DNA from: Halorubrum tebenquichense DSM 14210
GTDB taxonomy: Archaea; Halobacteriota; Halobacteria; Halobacteriales; Haloferacaceae
NCBI RefSeq assembly: GCF_000337415.1
Contig: NZ_AOJD01000004.1
Coordinates: 1-32,331, forward strand
Reading direction: 5' to 3'
DNA length: 32,331 bases
The notes under the pieces are model-generated. The model did no database searches. It was given only the letters and a program-made list of their open reading frames with translations, and had not been told where the DNA came from. Shown here in pieces: positions 17,316 through 24,662 of this stretch (its first letter is position 1; each line of letters begins with the position of its first letter). The position numbers and the translations under genes were made by a program.

Positions 17316-17363
17316 CGTAACCGCTATCTGTTACGCACCCGCATGATCGACCCGGTTATTTAA
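17316..17363 (+). promoter_or_regulatory. moaA promoter with upstream dyad CGTAAC-N8-GTTACG
   Basis: A perfect 6-bp inverted repeat, CGTAAC (17316-17321) and GTTACG (17330-17335) with 8 nt between, sits about 20 nt upstream of the TATA-like TTATTTAA (17356-17363). The TATA box is 26-33 nt before the moaA ATG. The dyad has the size and place of a regulator site; the regulator is unknown. Confidence 0.5.
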
Positions 17364-17388
17364 GCGCGCGTAGTCGCTCCTGTCGGGT

Positions 17389-18393
17389 ATGGCCGGCCCA
17401 CTCGCGGACGACTTCGGACGGGAGGTGACGGGGGTTCGGATCTCGCTCACCGACCGGTGTAACTTCGACTGCGTCTACTGTCACAACGAGGGGTTAGGCG
17501 ACACGCGCGGGCCGATGGAGCCGAGCGAGTCGGAGATGAGCGCCGACGACGTGGTCCGCTTCTTAGAGGTCGTCGAGGGCTACGGCGTCGACGCGGTGAA
17601 GTTCACCGGCGGCGAGCCGATGCTCCGGCAGGACCTCGAAGCGATCATCGAGCGCACGCCCGACTCGATGGAGGTGTCGATGACGACGAACGGCACGTTC
17701 CTGCCCGGTCGCGCGGCGGACCTGAAGGCCGCCGGGCTCGACCGCGTCAACGTCTCGCAGGACGCGCTCGACCCGGACGACTTCGCGGAGGTGACGAAGT
17801 CGGGCGCGTACGAGAAGGTGTTAGAGGGCGTGAAGGCCGCCGTCGACGCCGGGCTCGACCCCGTGAAGCTCAACATGGTCGTGTTCACGCACACCGCGGG
17901 CTACGTCGAGGAGATGGTCGAGCACGTCGCCGACAACGAGGGGCTCCAGCTCCAGCTCATCCAGTACATGCCGGAGCTGACGGGCAAGCCCGAGTGGAAC
18001 GTCGACATCGGGCGCGTCCACGACTGGCTCGCGGAGGAGGCCGACCGGGTCGAACACCGCGAGATGCACGACCGGAAGCGGTACTTCGTCGGCGAGGACA
18101 GCGACGAGGAGGCCGGCGGCATGGTCGAGATCGTCGACCCCGTCGAGAACGAGGACTTCTGTGCGAACTGCGGGCGCGTCCGCGTCACCCACGAGGGCTA
18201 CTTGAAGGGGTGTCTCAACCGCAACGACGACCTCCGGTCGATGGGCGAGATGAGCCGGGAGGAGATCGCGGAGACGTTCGAGGAAGTGGTGGCCAACCGC
18301 GTCCCCTACTACGGCGAGTACCTCGTCGAGGGCGACGACGGCGAGTACGAACTCAACGAGAAGTACCTGGGGACGCCGCCCGCGGCGGACTGA
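17389..18393 (+). CDS. moaA: GTP 3',8-cyclase (molybdenum cofactor synthesis, radical SAM)
   Basis: The 334-residue protein has the radical SAM motif C24-x3-C28-x2-C31 ([16 protein letters not shown]), [20 protein letters not shown] and the MoaA-specific C-terminal second cluster motif C-x2-C-x13-C ([24 protein letters not shown]). MoaA carries out the first step of molybdopterin synthesis by rearranging GTP to 3',8-cyclo-7,8-dihydro-GTP, which MoaC converts on; MoaC is not in this window. The C-terminal GG typical of MoaA is absent (it ends GTPPAAD). Leaderless start at 17389 with TATA at about 17356-17363. Confidence 0.95.
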   Translation: MAGPLADDFGREVTGVRISLTDRCNFDCVYCHNEGLGDTRGPMEPSESEMSADDVVRFLEVVEGYGVDAVKFTGGEPMLRQDLEAIIERTPDSMEVSMTTNGTFLPGRAADLKAAGLDRVNVSQDALDPDDFAEVTKSGAYEKVLEGVKAAVDAGLDPVKLNMVVFTHTAGYVEEMVEHVADNEGLQLQLIQYMPELTGKPEWNVDIGRVHDWLAEEADRVEHREMHDRKRYFVGEDSDEEAGGMVEIVDPVENEDFCANCGRVRVTHEGYLKGCLNRNDDLRSMGEMSREEIAETFEEVVANRVPYYGEYLVEGDDGEYELNEKYLGTPPAAD

Positions 18394-19026
18394 GCAGAAT
18401 TTTGGTCTATCTGATGTGAGCTACGACGATTCAGCTGTGACTTTTATGTTGTAGTAATTTGTTGAAATGTATGCTTAATAGATAACAAATCTATGTATCT
18501 TGGTTGCGAGCTATAAGATGCATTGCTGCCCTCCGCTGGTATTTAATATGGCTCAAGTGACTGTGGATTATACTGATAGATTTCTGTTGTTCATCTTCAG
18601 AGAGTTCAGACAGATGATCGATATCGCTCATTACATGTCTTGCACCTCCATGAAATGCGATTAACGCCGACATCTCATCCTCATCCAGCCGTCCAAGCTC
18701 CCCTGATATTGACTCATAAACCTGATTATGAAGCCAGTTCCCGTGTGGAACACCACTCCCATCTGGGTTATGAGGCCACTTGTCCAGTGCATCCATCGTT
18801 TCCAACTCAGACATCAATGCCTGTCTGACCCATTCTGTTCTTTTTTCTCTTTTTGAATTTTGTAATCTATGTTGCGCGTAGTACGTCCCTATTGAACCTA
18901 TTATCCCACCAAGAAGTGCTGAAAGTAAAGTCGCAGCCGATGTTGAGAGTTCTGGAAACCCTATCATAATTATGTTTGTGTCTTTGTAGCAATTATACTA
19001 TCCCGTGCCGATTCGCTCGCAGATAG
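18394..19026. other. AT-rich patch between moaA and tRNA-Arg, likely integrated-element remnant
   Basis: Base composition falls sharply right after the moaA stop: 18421-18480 has only 19 G or C in 60 bases, against about two thirds in the surroundings. The patch holds one gene (18491-18967, minus) and ends at the tRNA 3' end. I see no second copy of the tRNA 3' end, no integrase and no inverted repeats within it, so its exact borders are not defined. Confidence 0.6.
18491..18967 (-). CDS. Orphan protein with one N-terminal membrane helix, in AT-rich insert
   Basis: The 158-residue protein has a hydrophobic segment at about residues 10-30 (AATLLSALLGGIIGSIGTYYA), then a basic stretch (HRLQNSKREKR) and a charged, helical-looking cytoplasmic part with two His-rich segments (ALIAFHGGARHVMSD and SIIHSHLSHIK). 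I do not recognise the family. Codons with A or T in third position are common, unlike all neighbours, which indicates recent transfer. An AT-rich box (about 18989-18999) is positioned for a leaderless start at 18967. It is convergent with moaA. Orphan membrane-anchored proteins of this size are common in haloarchaeal proviruses and islands, but no function can be given. Confidence 0.72.
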   Translation of the reverse strand: MIGFPELSTSAATLLSALLGGIIGSIGTYYAQHRLQNSKREKRTEWVRQALMSELETMDALDKWPHNPDGSGVPHGNWLHNQVYESISGELGRLDEDEMSALIAFHGGARHVMSDIDHLSELSEDEQQKSISIIHSHLSHIKYQRRAAMHLIARNQDT

Positions 19027-19101
19027 CGGGCACAGTGGGATTCGAACCCACGACCGTCGGATTAGAAGTCCGACGCTCTATCCGGGCTGAGCTATGTGCC
19101 C
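19027..19101 (-). tRNA. tRNA-Arg (anticodon TCT)
   Basis: Read on the minus strand, 75 nt fold into a complete cloverleaf: acceptor arms GGGCACA and TGTGCCC with discriminator G, D arm GCTC/GAGC, anticodon arm TCGGA-CTTCTAA-TCCGA with TCT in the loop, five-base variable loop, and T arm GTGGG-TTCGAAT-CCCAC. CCA is not encoded and there is no intron. The plus-strand open frame across it with GFEPTT is the usual tRNA artefact. Its 3' end faces the AT-rich insert. Confidence 0.97.
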
Positions 19102-19124
19102 TCATTCGCTTCTACTCGGCCGGG

Positions 19125-19133
19125 TCTAAAAAA
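19125..19133 (-). promoter_or_regulatory. tRNA-Arg promoter (TATA box)
   Basis: On the minus strand this reads GTTTTTTAG-like, about 27 nt upstream of the mature 5' end of the tRNA, the expected distance. Confidence 0.55.
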
Positions 19134-19174
19134 CGCCCGCGGTTCGCGTCGGGAGCCACCCGAGTCGACCGCGT

Positions 19175-22003
19175 TCAGTACTCGTACTCGACCACGACGT
19201 TCCCGTCCGAATCGGTGACGGACACCGTGTCGCCGCCGTTGTTCCAGATTTTTGCTCCGCTCTGCCAGTACAGTTCCGCGTCGGTGTCGGTTCCCTCGCC
19301 CGAGTACAGGGTGACCTGCTCGCCCGACGAGAGCGAGAACCCGTCCGGGAACGAGTACTCCTTCGTCGTCTCGTCCGAGACGGTGTAGCCGGTGAGATCG
19401 AGGGCGTCGCCGCCGGCGTTCTCGAAGACGACGTTCTCCTGCGGGTCTTCGAGGTCGTCGCCTTCTGTGTCCGCGTTCACTTCGACGACCGACAGCGACC
19501 CTCCGGACCCGCCGTCGCCGCCGTCATCAGCGGTGAACGGCGTGAACAGCCCGTCGAAGCCGTCGGCGAAGTTCGTCGTCGTCGGGTTCGCGGGGTCGCC
19601 GAGGTTGTTCTCCGCGTCGGTCACCGGCGCGCCGGTGAACGTGACGTCGGCGTCCAACTCGTTCACCACCGGATCGAAGTTTCCGAGCGCGTCGGCGTCC
19701 GCGGCCGTGCCGAGGAGCACGACCGCCCCGCCCGCGTCGGCGAAGTCCGCCACCACGGTCCGTTCCGCTGAGCTCAGCGCCTCCGTCGGCGTCGAGAGGA
19801 TCAGCGCGCGGGCCGCGGGGTTCCCGTCCGAATCGAGCAGGTCCGGTCCGGGGTCGGTCGCGAGGTCGACGACGCCTTCGAGGTCGACGAACGCCTCGTC
19901 GCCGGGCGCTTGGCCTTCGAGGTACCGCAGGTAGTACGCGGCGTCCTCCGCGGAGACGGCGAAGTCGGCCGCGAACTGCCCGTGGCCGCCGTCGACGAGC
20001 ACCGGCCCGGTCGCGTCCCCGACGCGGTCGATCACGTTCGTCAGGAACGGGAAGACGCCGTACGCCTCGACGCCGGGACCGCCCTCGCCGCCCTCGAAGG
20101 ACTCCTCGATCAGCGGGCCGCCGAGCGCGGCGACGTTGGCGTCGGGGTCGAGCGCGACGAGCGTCTCGCCGCCCTCGGACGCGACGGGCTCCTCGGGGCC
20201 GGACACCGCGACCGGCTCCGGGAAGAAGAGCTCGTCGACCGGGTCGTCGCGGCGCTCGTCCGTCCCCGCCTGATCGGAGATGCCCCAGATGCCGTCGCCG
20301 GCGTCTCGGGCGGCGCGTTCGAGGTCCCAGTACTCGTCGTGTTCCCCGAGCCCGGAGTCGTACACGCGGGCCCAGCCCGCCTCGATGACGTTCGCGTTGT
20401 AGACGCTGCCGTCGGGGAGTTCGAGGAACCCGAGCAGGCGACCGAAGTTCCCGCGGAGCCCCTCGTTCTCGTCGAACGACAGGGTGACCGTGCTTCCGAC
20501 CTCCAGTTCGCTCTCGGCGTAGTCCGTCGCCTCGTCGCCCTCGTCTTTCAGCGCCGGGGCGTCGTCGATCCCCTCGTACTCTTCGAGGCGTTCCTCGGTC
20601 TCGCCCGTCTCGGGCGTGTCGATGCCGAGGATCCGGACCGTCTCTTCGGTGCCGTCGTCGAACGCGACGTCGGCGGTGTCGCCGTCGGCGACGCTCGCGA
20701 TCTCGACCTCGTACTCCTCGTTCGGGTCGAGTTCGAGTCCGAGCCCGTCGCGGTCGGCGAAGAGCTCGGGGTAATTCCCGGTGTCGAGGTCGGTCGTCGT
20801 GGGGGCGAACTCGGACCCCGCGTTGCTCTCGCCGTCGATCACTTGGTTGTCGTTGAAGCGGATCTGCGTTTCGAGGCCGGTCGCCAGCGCGTTGAGGTTG
20901 CCCGTCTCGTCGAAGTCGCTGTAGTCGGACTGGTCCATCAACACGATCAGCCCGCCGGCGTCGGCGAACGACGAGAGCGCGCCGATCTCGTCGTCGGAGA
21001 ACGCCGCCGACGGCGACGTGATCACGATCGCCGACGCCGGACCGAGGAGGTCGGACTCCAGGTCCGTCGTCGACTCCAGCGTGTACCCGTTCTCTCCGGC
21101 GTAGTCCGCGAACGCGGAGTGGCTGTCCAGCCCGTAGAACTGGTCGTGCCCCTCGTCCCAGAGGACGGTGTCGGAGTCGGCGTACTCGTCGAGGAGGTTC
21201 AACAGCACCTCCTCGTTGCCGTAGTCGACGAACTGGACGTCGTTCTGCGCGAACGGGAACCCGAACGCGACCACCGGGAGATCCTGATCGACCGCCACCA
21301 GTGGCAGCGGCGCGTCGTCGGGGTAGTTCGTGTCGTCGCCGTCGCCGTCCGCGTCGGTCGACGCCGCCGTCGACTCGGCCGCGACCGCGATCGCTTCCTC
21401 GGGCAGGGAGCCGTCTTCCGCCAGCAGGCTCGCGGTCGAGTCGAAGACGAGTTCGTCGACGAACTCCGTGGGTGCCTCGCCCGGGCCGTCGCCGGGGTCC
21501 TCGGTCGGCCCGTCGCCGATCCCGATCGTGATCGCCACCTCGCCGTCGGTCGGGTCGTCGCCGGCGTCGACCGCGACGCCCACCGCGACCACCTCGCCGA
21601 CGCCGAGGTCGACGGTCGGGTCCTCGCCCAGCGTCTCGCCGTCGACGGTCAGGTCGAAGCTCGCGTCGCCGAGATTCCCGTCGTCGACGGTCGCGAACAG
21701 CCCGAGGTCCTCGGTGCCTTGGTTGCTGACCTGGAACACCTCGTCGATCTCGTAGACCGTGTTCGAGCCGAAGCCGGTCCCGCCGCCCTCGACCTCCTCG
21801 AAGACTAATGCGAGTTCGCCGTCGTCGTCGACGAACGCGAACTCCTCGTCGAGCGGGGTCAGCGAGAGGAGCGAACTCGCGTCGTCCGCGAGCGCGACGG
21901 TGGCGTCCCGCTCCGCCGTCGCCGTGTCGAACGCGCCCGTGGCGATCGCGCCGCCGCCGGCCGCGGTCGCCCCGAGTCCGATGAGGACGCTGCGGCGTCT
22001 CAT
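19175..22003 (-). CDS. Exported multidomain protein: TasA/DUF1102-like + amidotransferase-like + SNase + amidotransferase-like + lamin-tail domain
   Basis: The 942-residue, very acidic protein begins MRRRSVLIGLGATAAGGGAIATGAF, an export signal with an Arg cluster that might use the Tat route, followed by a TasA/DUF1102-like domain (about 30-165). An amidotransferase-like domain (IFT52/DUF4350 type; about 180-420) has TVLWDEGHDQFY and AGGLIVLMDQSD. Residues 428-575 are a staphylococcal nuclease domain with all active-site positions: DGDT at 440-443, Arg457, Asp462 and Glu465 in VRILGIDTPE, and Arg522 in FGR. A second amidotransferase-like copy spans about 588-820 (PVLVDGGHGQFA, AGGAVVLLG). The C terminus (836-942) is a lamin-tail domain (VVFENAGGDALDLTGYTVSD). 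It probably cuts extracellular nucleic acid. The ATG overlaps the upstream stop as ATGA, with GGAGG 7 nt before it. Confidence 0.87.
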   Translation of the reverse strand: MRRRSVLIGLGATAAGGGAIATGAFDTATAERDATVALADDASSLLSLTPLDEEFAFVDDDGELALVFEEVEGGGTGFGSNTVYEIDEVFQVSNQGTEDLGLFATVDDGNLGDASFDLTVDGETLGEDPTVDLGVGEVVAVGVAVDAGDDPTDGEVAITIGIGDGPTEDPGDGPGEAPTEFVDELVFDSTASLLAEDGSLPEEAIAVAAESTAASTDADGDGDDTNYPDDAPLPLVAVDQDLPVVAFGFPFAQNDVQFVDYGNEEVLLNLLDEYADSDTVLWDEGHDQFYGLDSHSAFADYAGENGYTLESTTDLESDLLGPASAIVITSPSAAFSDDEIGALSSFADAGGLIVLMDQSDYSDFDETGNLNALATGLETQIRFNDNQVIDGESNAGSEFAPTTTDLDTGNYPELFADRDGLGLELDPNEEYEVEIASVADGDTADVAFDDGTEETVRILGIDTPETGETEERLEEYEGIDDAPALKDEGDEATDYAESELEVGSTVTLSFDENEGLRGNFGRLLGFLELPDGSVYNANVIEAGWARVYDSGLGEHDEYWDLERAARDAGDGIWGISDQAGTDERRDDPVDELFFPEPVAVSGPEEPVASEGGETLVALDPDANVAALGGPLIEESFEGGEGGPGVEAYGVFPFLTNVIDRVGDATGPVLVDGGHGQFAADFAVSAEDAAYYLRYLEGQAPGDEAFVDLEGVVDLATDPGPDLLDSDGNPAARALILSTPTEALSSAERTVVADFADAGGAVVLLGTAADADALGNFDPVVNELDADVTFTGAPVTDAENNLGDPANPTTTNFADGFDGLFTPFTADDGGDGGSGGSLSVVEVNADTEGDDLEDPQENVVFENAGGDALDLTGYTVSDETTKEYSFPDGFSLSSGEQVTLYSGEGTDTDAELYWQSGAKIWNNGGDTVSVTDSDGNVVVEYEY

Positions 22004-23283
22004 TGGATGCCCTCCCTGTCCGCGAAGAGATCAGCGAACTCGTCGGTGTTGAACTCGCTGGTGGTGAAGCTGAAGCTACCTTCGGGATCTTCGACCTGAT
22101 CGGGATTAAACCGGAAGTCGAGGTCGAGTTCCGCCGCGATCTCGTTCAGAGCAGCTGTCTCTTCGTTGCCGCCGAAGTCACTCTGGTCCAAGAGCAGTAG
22201 TCCTCCTCCGTCATCGACGAAATCACTCAACGCCGTGAGTTCGGTGTCGGTGAAGCCATCTGCCGGGGTTCCGATCGCGACACCCTCGGCGTCGGAGAGG
22301 TCGGCCTCGAAGTCGTCGGTCGCCTCGAGCGAGTAGCCGTTGTTTCCCGCGTAGTCGGCGAACGCCTCGAAGGAATTGTTACCGTCGTCCTCGAGCGTCC
22401 AGTACTGCCCGTGGCTCTCGTCCCAGAGGACCGTGCCCGAACCGATGAGTTCGTCCATCAGGTTCAGCGTGAACTCTTCCGAACCGGTGCCGAAATCGGT
22501 CTCGTCGTTGATGAGCTGCATCGTTCCGAGTCCCGCGACGGGACTCGCGCCGTCGACCGAGACGAGCGGGATCGGGTTGTCCTCGTAGATGAGGGAGTCG
22601 GCTCCGGTCTGATCGTAGTTTATCGCGTCGTCCGAGGCGGTCACTGCGACCACTGAGTCGTCCGCGAGCTCGCTCTCCCCGTCCGCCGCGATCTGACTCG
22701 CCGTGGAGTAGAATTCGATCGAGTCGATCGTTTCCGGCGGCTCCGGCTCCGGATCGTCGGGCTCGTCGCTCTCCTCGAAGGCCGCCTCGATGGCGACCTC
22801 GATGTCGAGCTCGTTCGTCACATCGACGTCGCCCGTCTCGACGTACGTGCCGACGGACTGCTCGGAGCCGGTCTCCAGCGTGACGGCGTTGTCGGGGTCG
22901 TCGAGACCGCCGTCGCGGTCGCCGGTCGGATACAGTCGGAACTCCCCGTCGAACGAGTCGGTGTCGCTGGTCGCGGTGATCGAGACCGTCTCGCTCCCCT
23001 GATTCTTGATCGCGAAGACCTCGTCGAAGAAGAACTGTGAGTTGCGCCCGATGCCGTCGCCGTCGCCCGAGACATCGCCGAACGCGAGCGCGAGTTCGCC
23101 CTCGCCGTCCGTCGTCGCGTACGCGCTCTTCGAGACGAGTCCGAGGTACGCGTCCTCGTCGTCCGCGAAGTTCACCGTCGCCGTCCGCTCCGCGCTGGCC
23201 GCGTCGAACGCGCCCGTGCCGATGAGTGTTATCCCGCCGATACCGCCGGCCGCCGCTCCCGTGATGAGTGTTCGTCGTCGCAT
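22000..23283 (-). CDS. Exported TasA/DUF1102-like protein with one amidotransferase-like domain
   Basis: The 427-residue protein begins MRRRTLITGAAAGGIGGITLIGTGAF with a probable cleavage at AASA/ERTA, followed by a TasA/DUF1102-like beta-rich domain (about 35-185) and an acidic Pro linker (EESDEPDDPEPEPPET). One IFT52/DUF4350-like domain (about 190-425) contains TVLWDESHGQYW and DGGGLLLLDQSDF. It is a paralogue of the first 420 residues of the downstream protein and stops at the equivalent point (ELFADRDGL there, DLFADREGIQ here). The in-frame GTG at 23421 would add 46 basic, non-signal residues, so the ATG at 23283 is preferred, although this implies a leader of roughly 130 nt. Function is unknown; it may partner the nuclease. 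Confidence 0.82.
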   Translation of the reverse strand: MRRRTLITGAAAGGIGGITLIGTGAFDAASAERTATVNFADDEDAYLGLVSKSAYATTDGEGELALAFGDVSGDGDGIGRNSQFFFDEVFAIKNQGSETVSITATSDTDSFDGEFRLYPTGDRDGGLDDPDNAVTLETGSEQSVGTYVETGDVDVTNELDIEVAIEAAFEESDEPDDPEPEPPETIDSIEFYSTASQIAADGESELADDSVVAVTASDDAINYDQTGADSLIYEDNPIPLVSVDGASPVAGLGTMQLINDETDFGTGSEEFTLNLMDELIGSGTVLWDESHGQYWTLEDDGNNSFEAFADYAGNNGYSLEATDDFEADLSDAEGVAIGTPADGFTDTELTALSDFVDDGGGLLLLDQSDFGGNEETAALNEIAAELDLDFRFNPDQVEDPEGSFSFTTSEFNTDEFADLFADREGIQ

Positions 23284-23453
23284 GGATCGTTCGCGGCCGA
23301 TGTGCGCCGTTGCGACTCTCCACCGTCCGATAGGAGCCGCGAGAAGCGAGGTCCACGCGAGCGGAGGGCGAGCCCGAAGGGAAGTACGAGGCGTACTGTC
23401 ACACGTCAGCCACGAGAACACCGTCCGACGGCTCGTTTAAATAATTTTATACG
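23284..23453 (-). promoter_or_regulatory. Promoter and long leader of the exported-protein operon
   Basis: An AT-rich double box (TATAAAATTATTTAAA on the minus strand, about 23437-23452) is the only strong promoter-like sequence upstream of the operon, about 150-170 nt before the ATG. The transcript would begin around 23412-23421. The leader contains small hairpin-forming stretches, such as AGTAC-GAGGC-GTACT around 23384-23398. The same AT-rich box could also work on the plus strand toward 23575. Confidence 0.5.
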
Positions 23454-23574
23454 ACGTGTGCGTAACATTCCCCACCGCTACGTATCACTCCGGAGCGTTA
23501 CGGTGCCGACCCGTCCGCACCCCGGAGAGGCGGCAACAGCAGACCTAAGTCCGCGAGCGGAGTAGCGTCCGGTA

Positions 23575-24177
23575 ATGAACGTCATCGGAACCGTCGGTCT
23601 CCCCGGGAGCGGCAAGGGGGAGGCGGCGAACGTGGCCGAGGCGGCCGGCATCCCCGTCGTCGTGATGGGCGACGTGATCCGCGCCGAGTGTCGCCGCCGC
23701 GGGCTGGACCCGGCGCAACACCACGGGCGGATCGCGGGGGCGCTCCGCGAGGAGGAGGGCGACGACGCCATCGCCGCGCGGACGCTCCCGCGGATCCGCG
23801 AGGCGGCCGCCGAGAGCGACCGCGACGAGACGGTCCTCGTCGACGGCCTCCGCTCGACGGTCGAACTCGAACGCTTCCGCGAGGCGTTCGGCGACGACTT
23901 CACCCTCGTCGCGATCCGCGCGCCGTTCGAGGTCCGCGCCGAGCGGCTGGGCGAGCGCGGCCGCGACGACTCCGACTCCGATCTGGAGGCGCTCCGCGAG
24001 CGCGACGACCGCGAGATCGAACTCGGACTCGGCGAGACGCTCGAACTGGCCGACGTCGAGATCGACAACACCGACAGCCTCGCGGCGTTCCGCACGCGGG
24101 TCCGCGAGGTGCTCGGCGTCGAGAGCGAAGCGGGCGATTCCGTCGAGACGCCGAACGCCGGAGGTGACGGCGCGTGA
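23575..24177 (+). CDS. UPF0200 family P-loop kinase-like protein
   Basis: The 200-residue protein has the Walker A motif GLPGSGKGE at residues 8-16, then VVMGDVIRAECRRRG, and VLVDGLRSTVELERFREAFG with a Walker B-like Asp. This is the archaeal UPF0200 family, related to nucleotide and dephospho-CoA kinases, whose substrate is not established. A CTAAG box lies about 27-31 nt before the ATG. It overlaps the following UPF0201 gene by GTGA. The C-terminal 20 residues are a variable acidic tail. Confidence 0.88.
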   Translation: MNVIGTVGLPGSGKGEAANVAEAAGIPVVVMGDVIRAECRRRGLDPAQHHGRIAGALREEEGDDAIAARTLPRIREAAAESDRDETVLVDGLRSTVELERFREAFGDDFTLVAIRAPFEVRAERLGERGRDDSDSDLEALRERDDREIELGLGETLELADVEIDNTDSLAAFRTRVREVLGVESEAGDSVETPNAGGDGA

Positions 24178-24626
24178 TCTACAGCGTCGACGTGCGGATC
24201 GAGGCCCCGGTCCGCGACACGGAGGTGACCGACCGCGTCGCCGACGCCGTCGAGAACGTCTTCCCGGACGCCGAGCCGGTCCACGAGGACGGGACGCTCG
24301 TCTCCGAGACGCACAGCCTCGACGCCTTCTCCGACGTGCTCCACGAACAGGAGATACTCGACACCGCCCGCCGCGTCTTCCTCCAGAACCGAACCGACGA
24401 GGGGTTCGCGTTCTCGCTGAAGAAGCAGGCGGCGCTCGAAGGCGTCGTCAACTTCGCGGTCGGCGAACCGGACGAGCTGGGCGAGATCGACGTCGAGGTG
24501 CGCGTCCGCGAGCCGGACGTCGAGTCGTTCATCGACTACGTCGCCCCCGAGACGGACGAGGGCCGGCCGGTGGATCCGGTCCGCGAGTACGGCGACCGGG
24601 TCGACCCCGAAGACGAGGCGTACTGA
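24174..24626 (+). CDS. UPF0201 family (DUF54) RNA-binding-like protein
   Basis: The 150-residue protein matches the archaeal UPF0201/DUF54 family, which has a fold related to ribosomal protein L5 and exosome-associated proteins. Visible segments are IYSVDVRIEAPVRDTEV at the N terminus, the helical DVLHEQEILDTARRVFLQN and FSLKKQAALEGVVNFAV in the middle. The GTG start overlaps the UPF0200 stop, so the two are co-translated. Function in the family is unproven; nucleic-acid binding is an inference from fold. The C terminus is acidic. Confidence 0.88.
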   Translation: MIYSVDVRIEAPVRDTEVTDRVADAVENVFPDAEPVHEDGTLVSETHSLDAFSDVLHEQEILDTARRVFLQNRTDEGFAFSLKKQAALEGVVNFAVGEPDELGEIDVEVRVREPDVESFIDYVAPETDEGRPVDPVREYGDRVDPEDEAY

Positions 24627-24662
24627 GGCCGTCGCCGCCGCGTACCAGTTTCCCCTTTCGAC

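Noticed and set aside
18394..19026. Flanking att repeat for the tRNA-Arg 3' end
   Set aside because: I looked for a second copy of the T-arm and acceptor sequence near 18394 and found none; an att pair cannot be claimed from this window.
19005..19388. Plus-strand open frame of 127 codons containing GTVGFEPTTVGLEVRRS
   Set aside because: It is the well-known artefact of translating the complement of a tRNA gene; the tRNA-Arg at 19027-19101 explains it.
19910..21808. A 632-codon plus-strand open frame opposite the nuclease gene
   Set aside because: Antisense shadow rich in Arg, Val and Glu without domain features; the minus-strand protein has clear domains.
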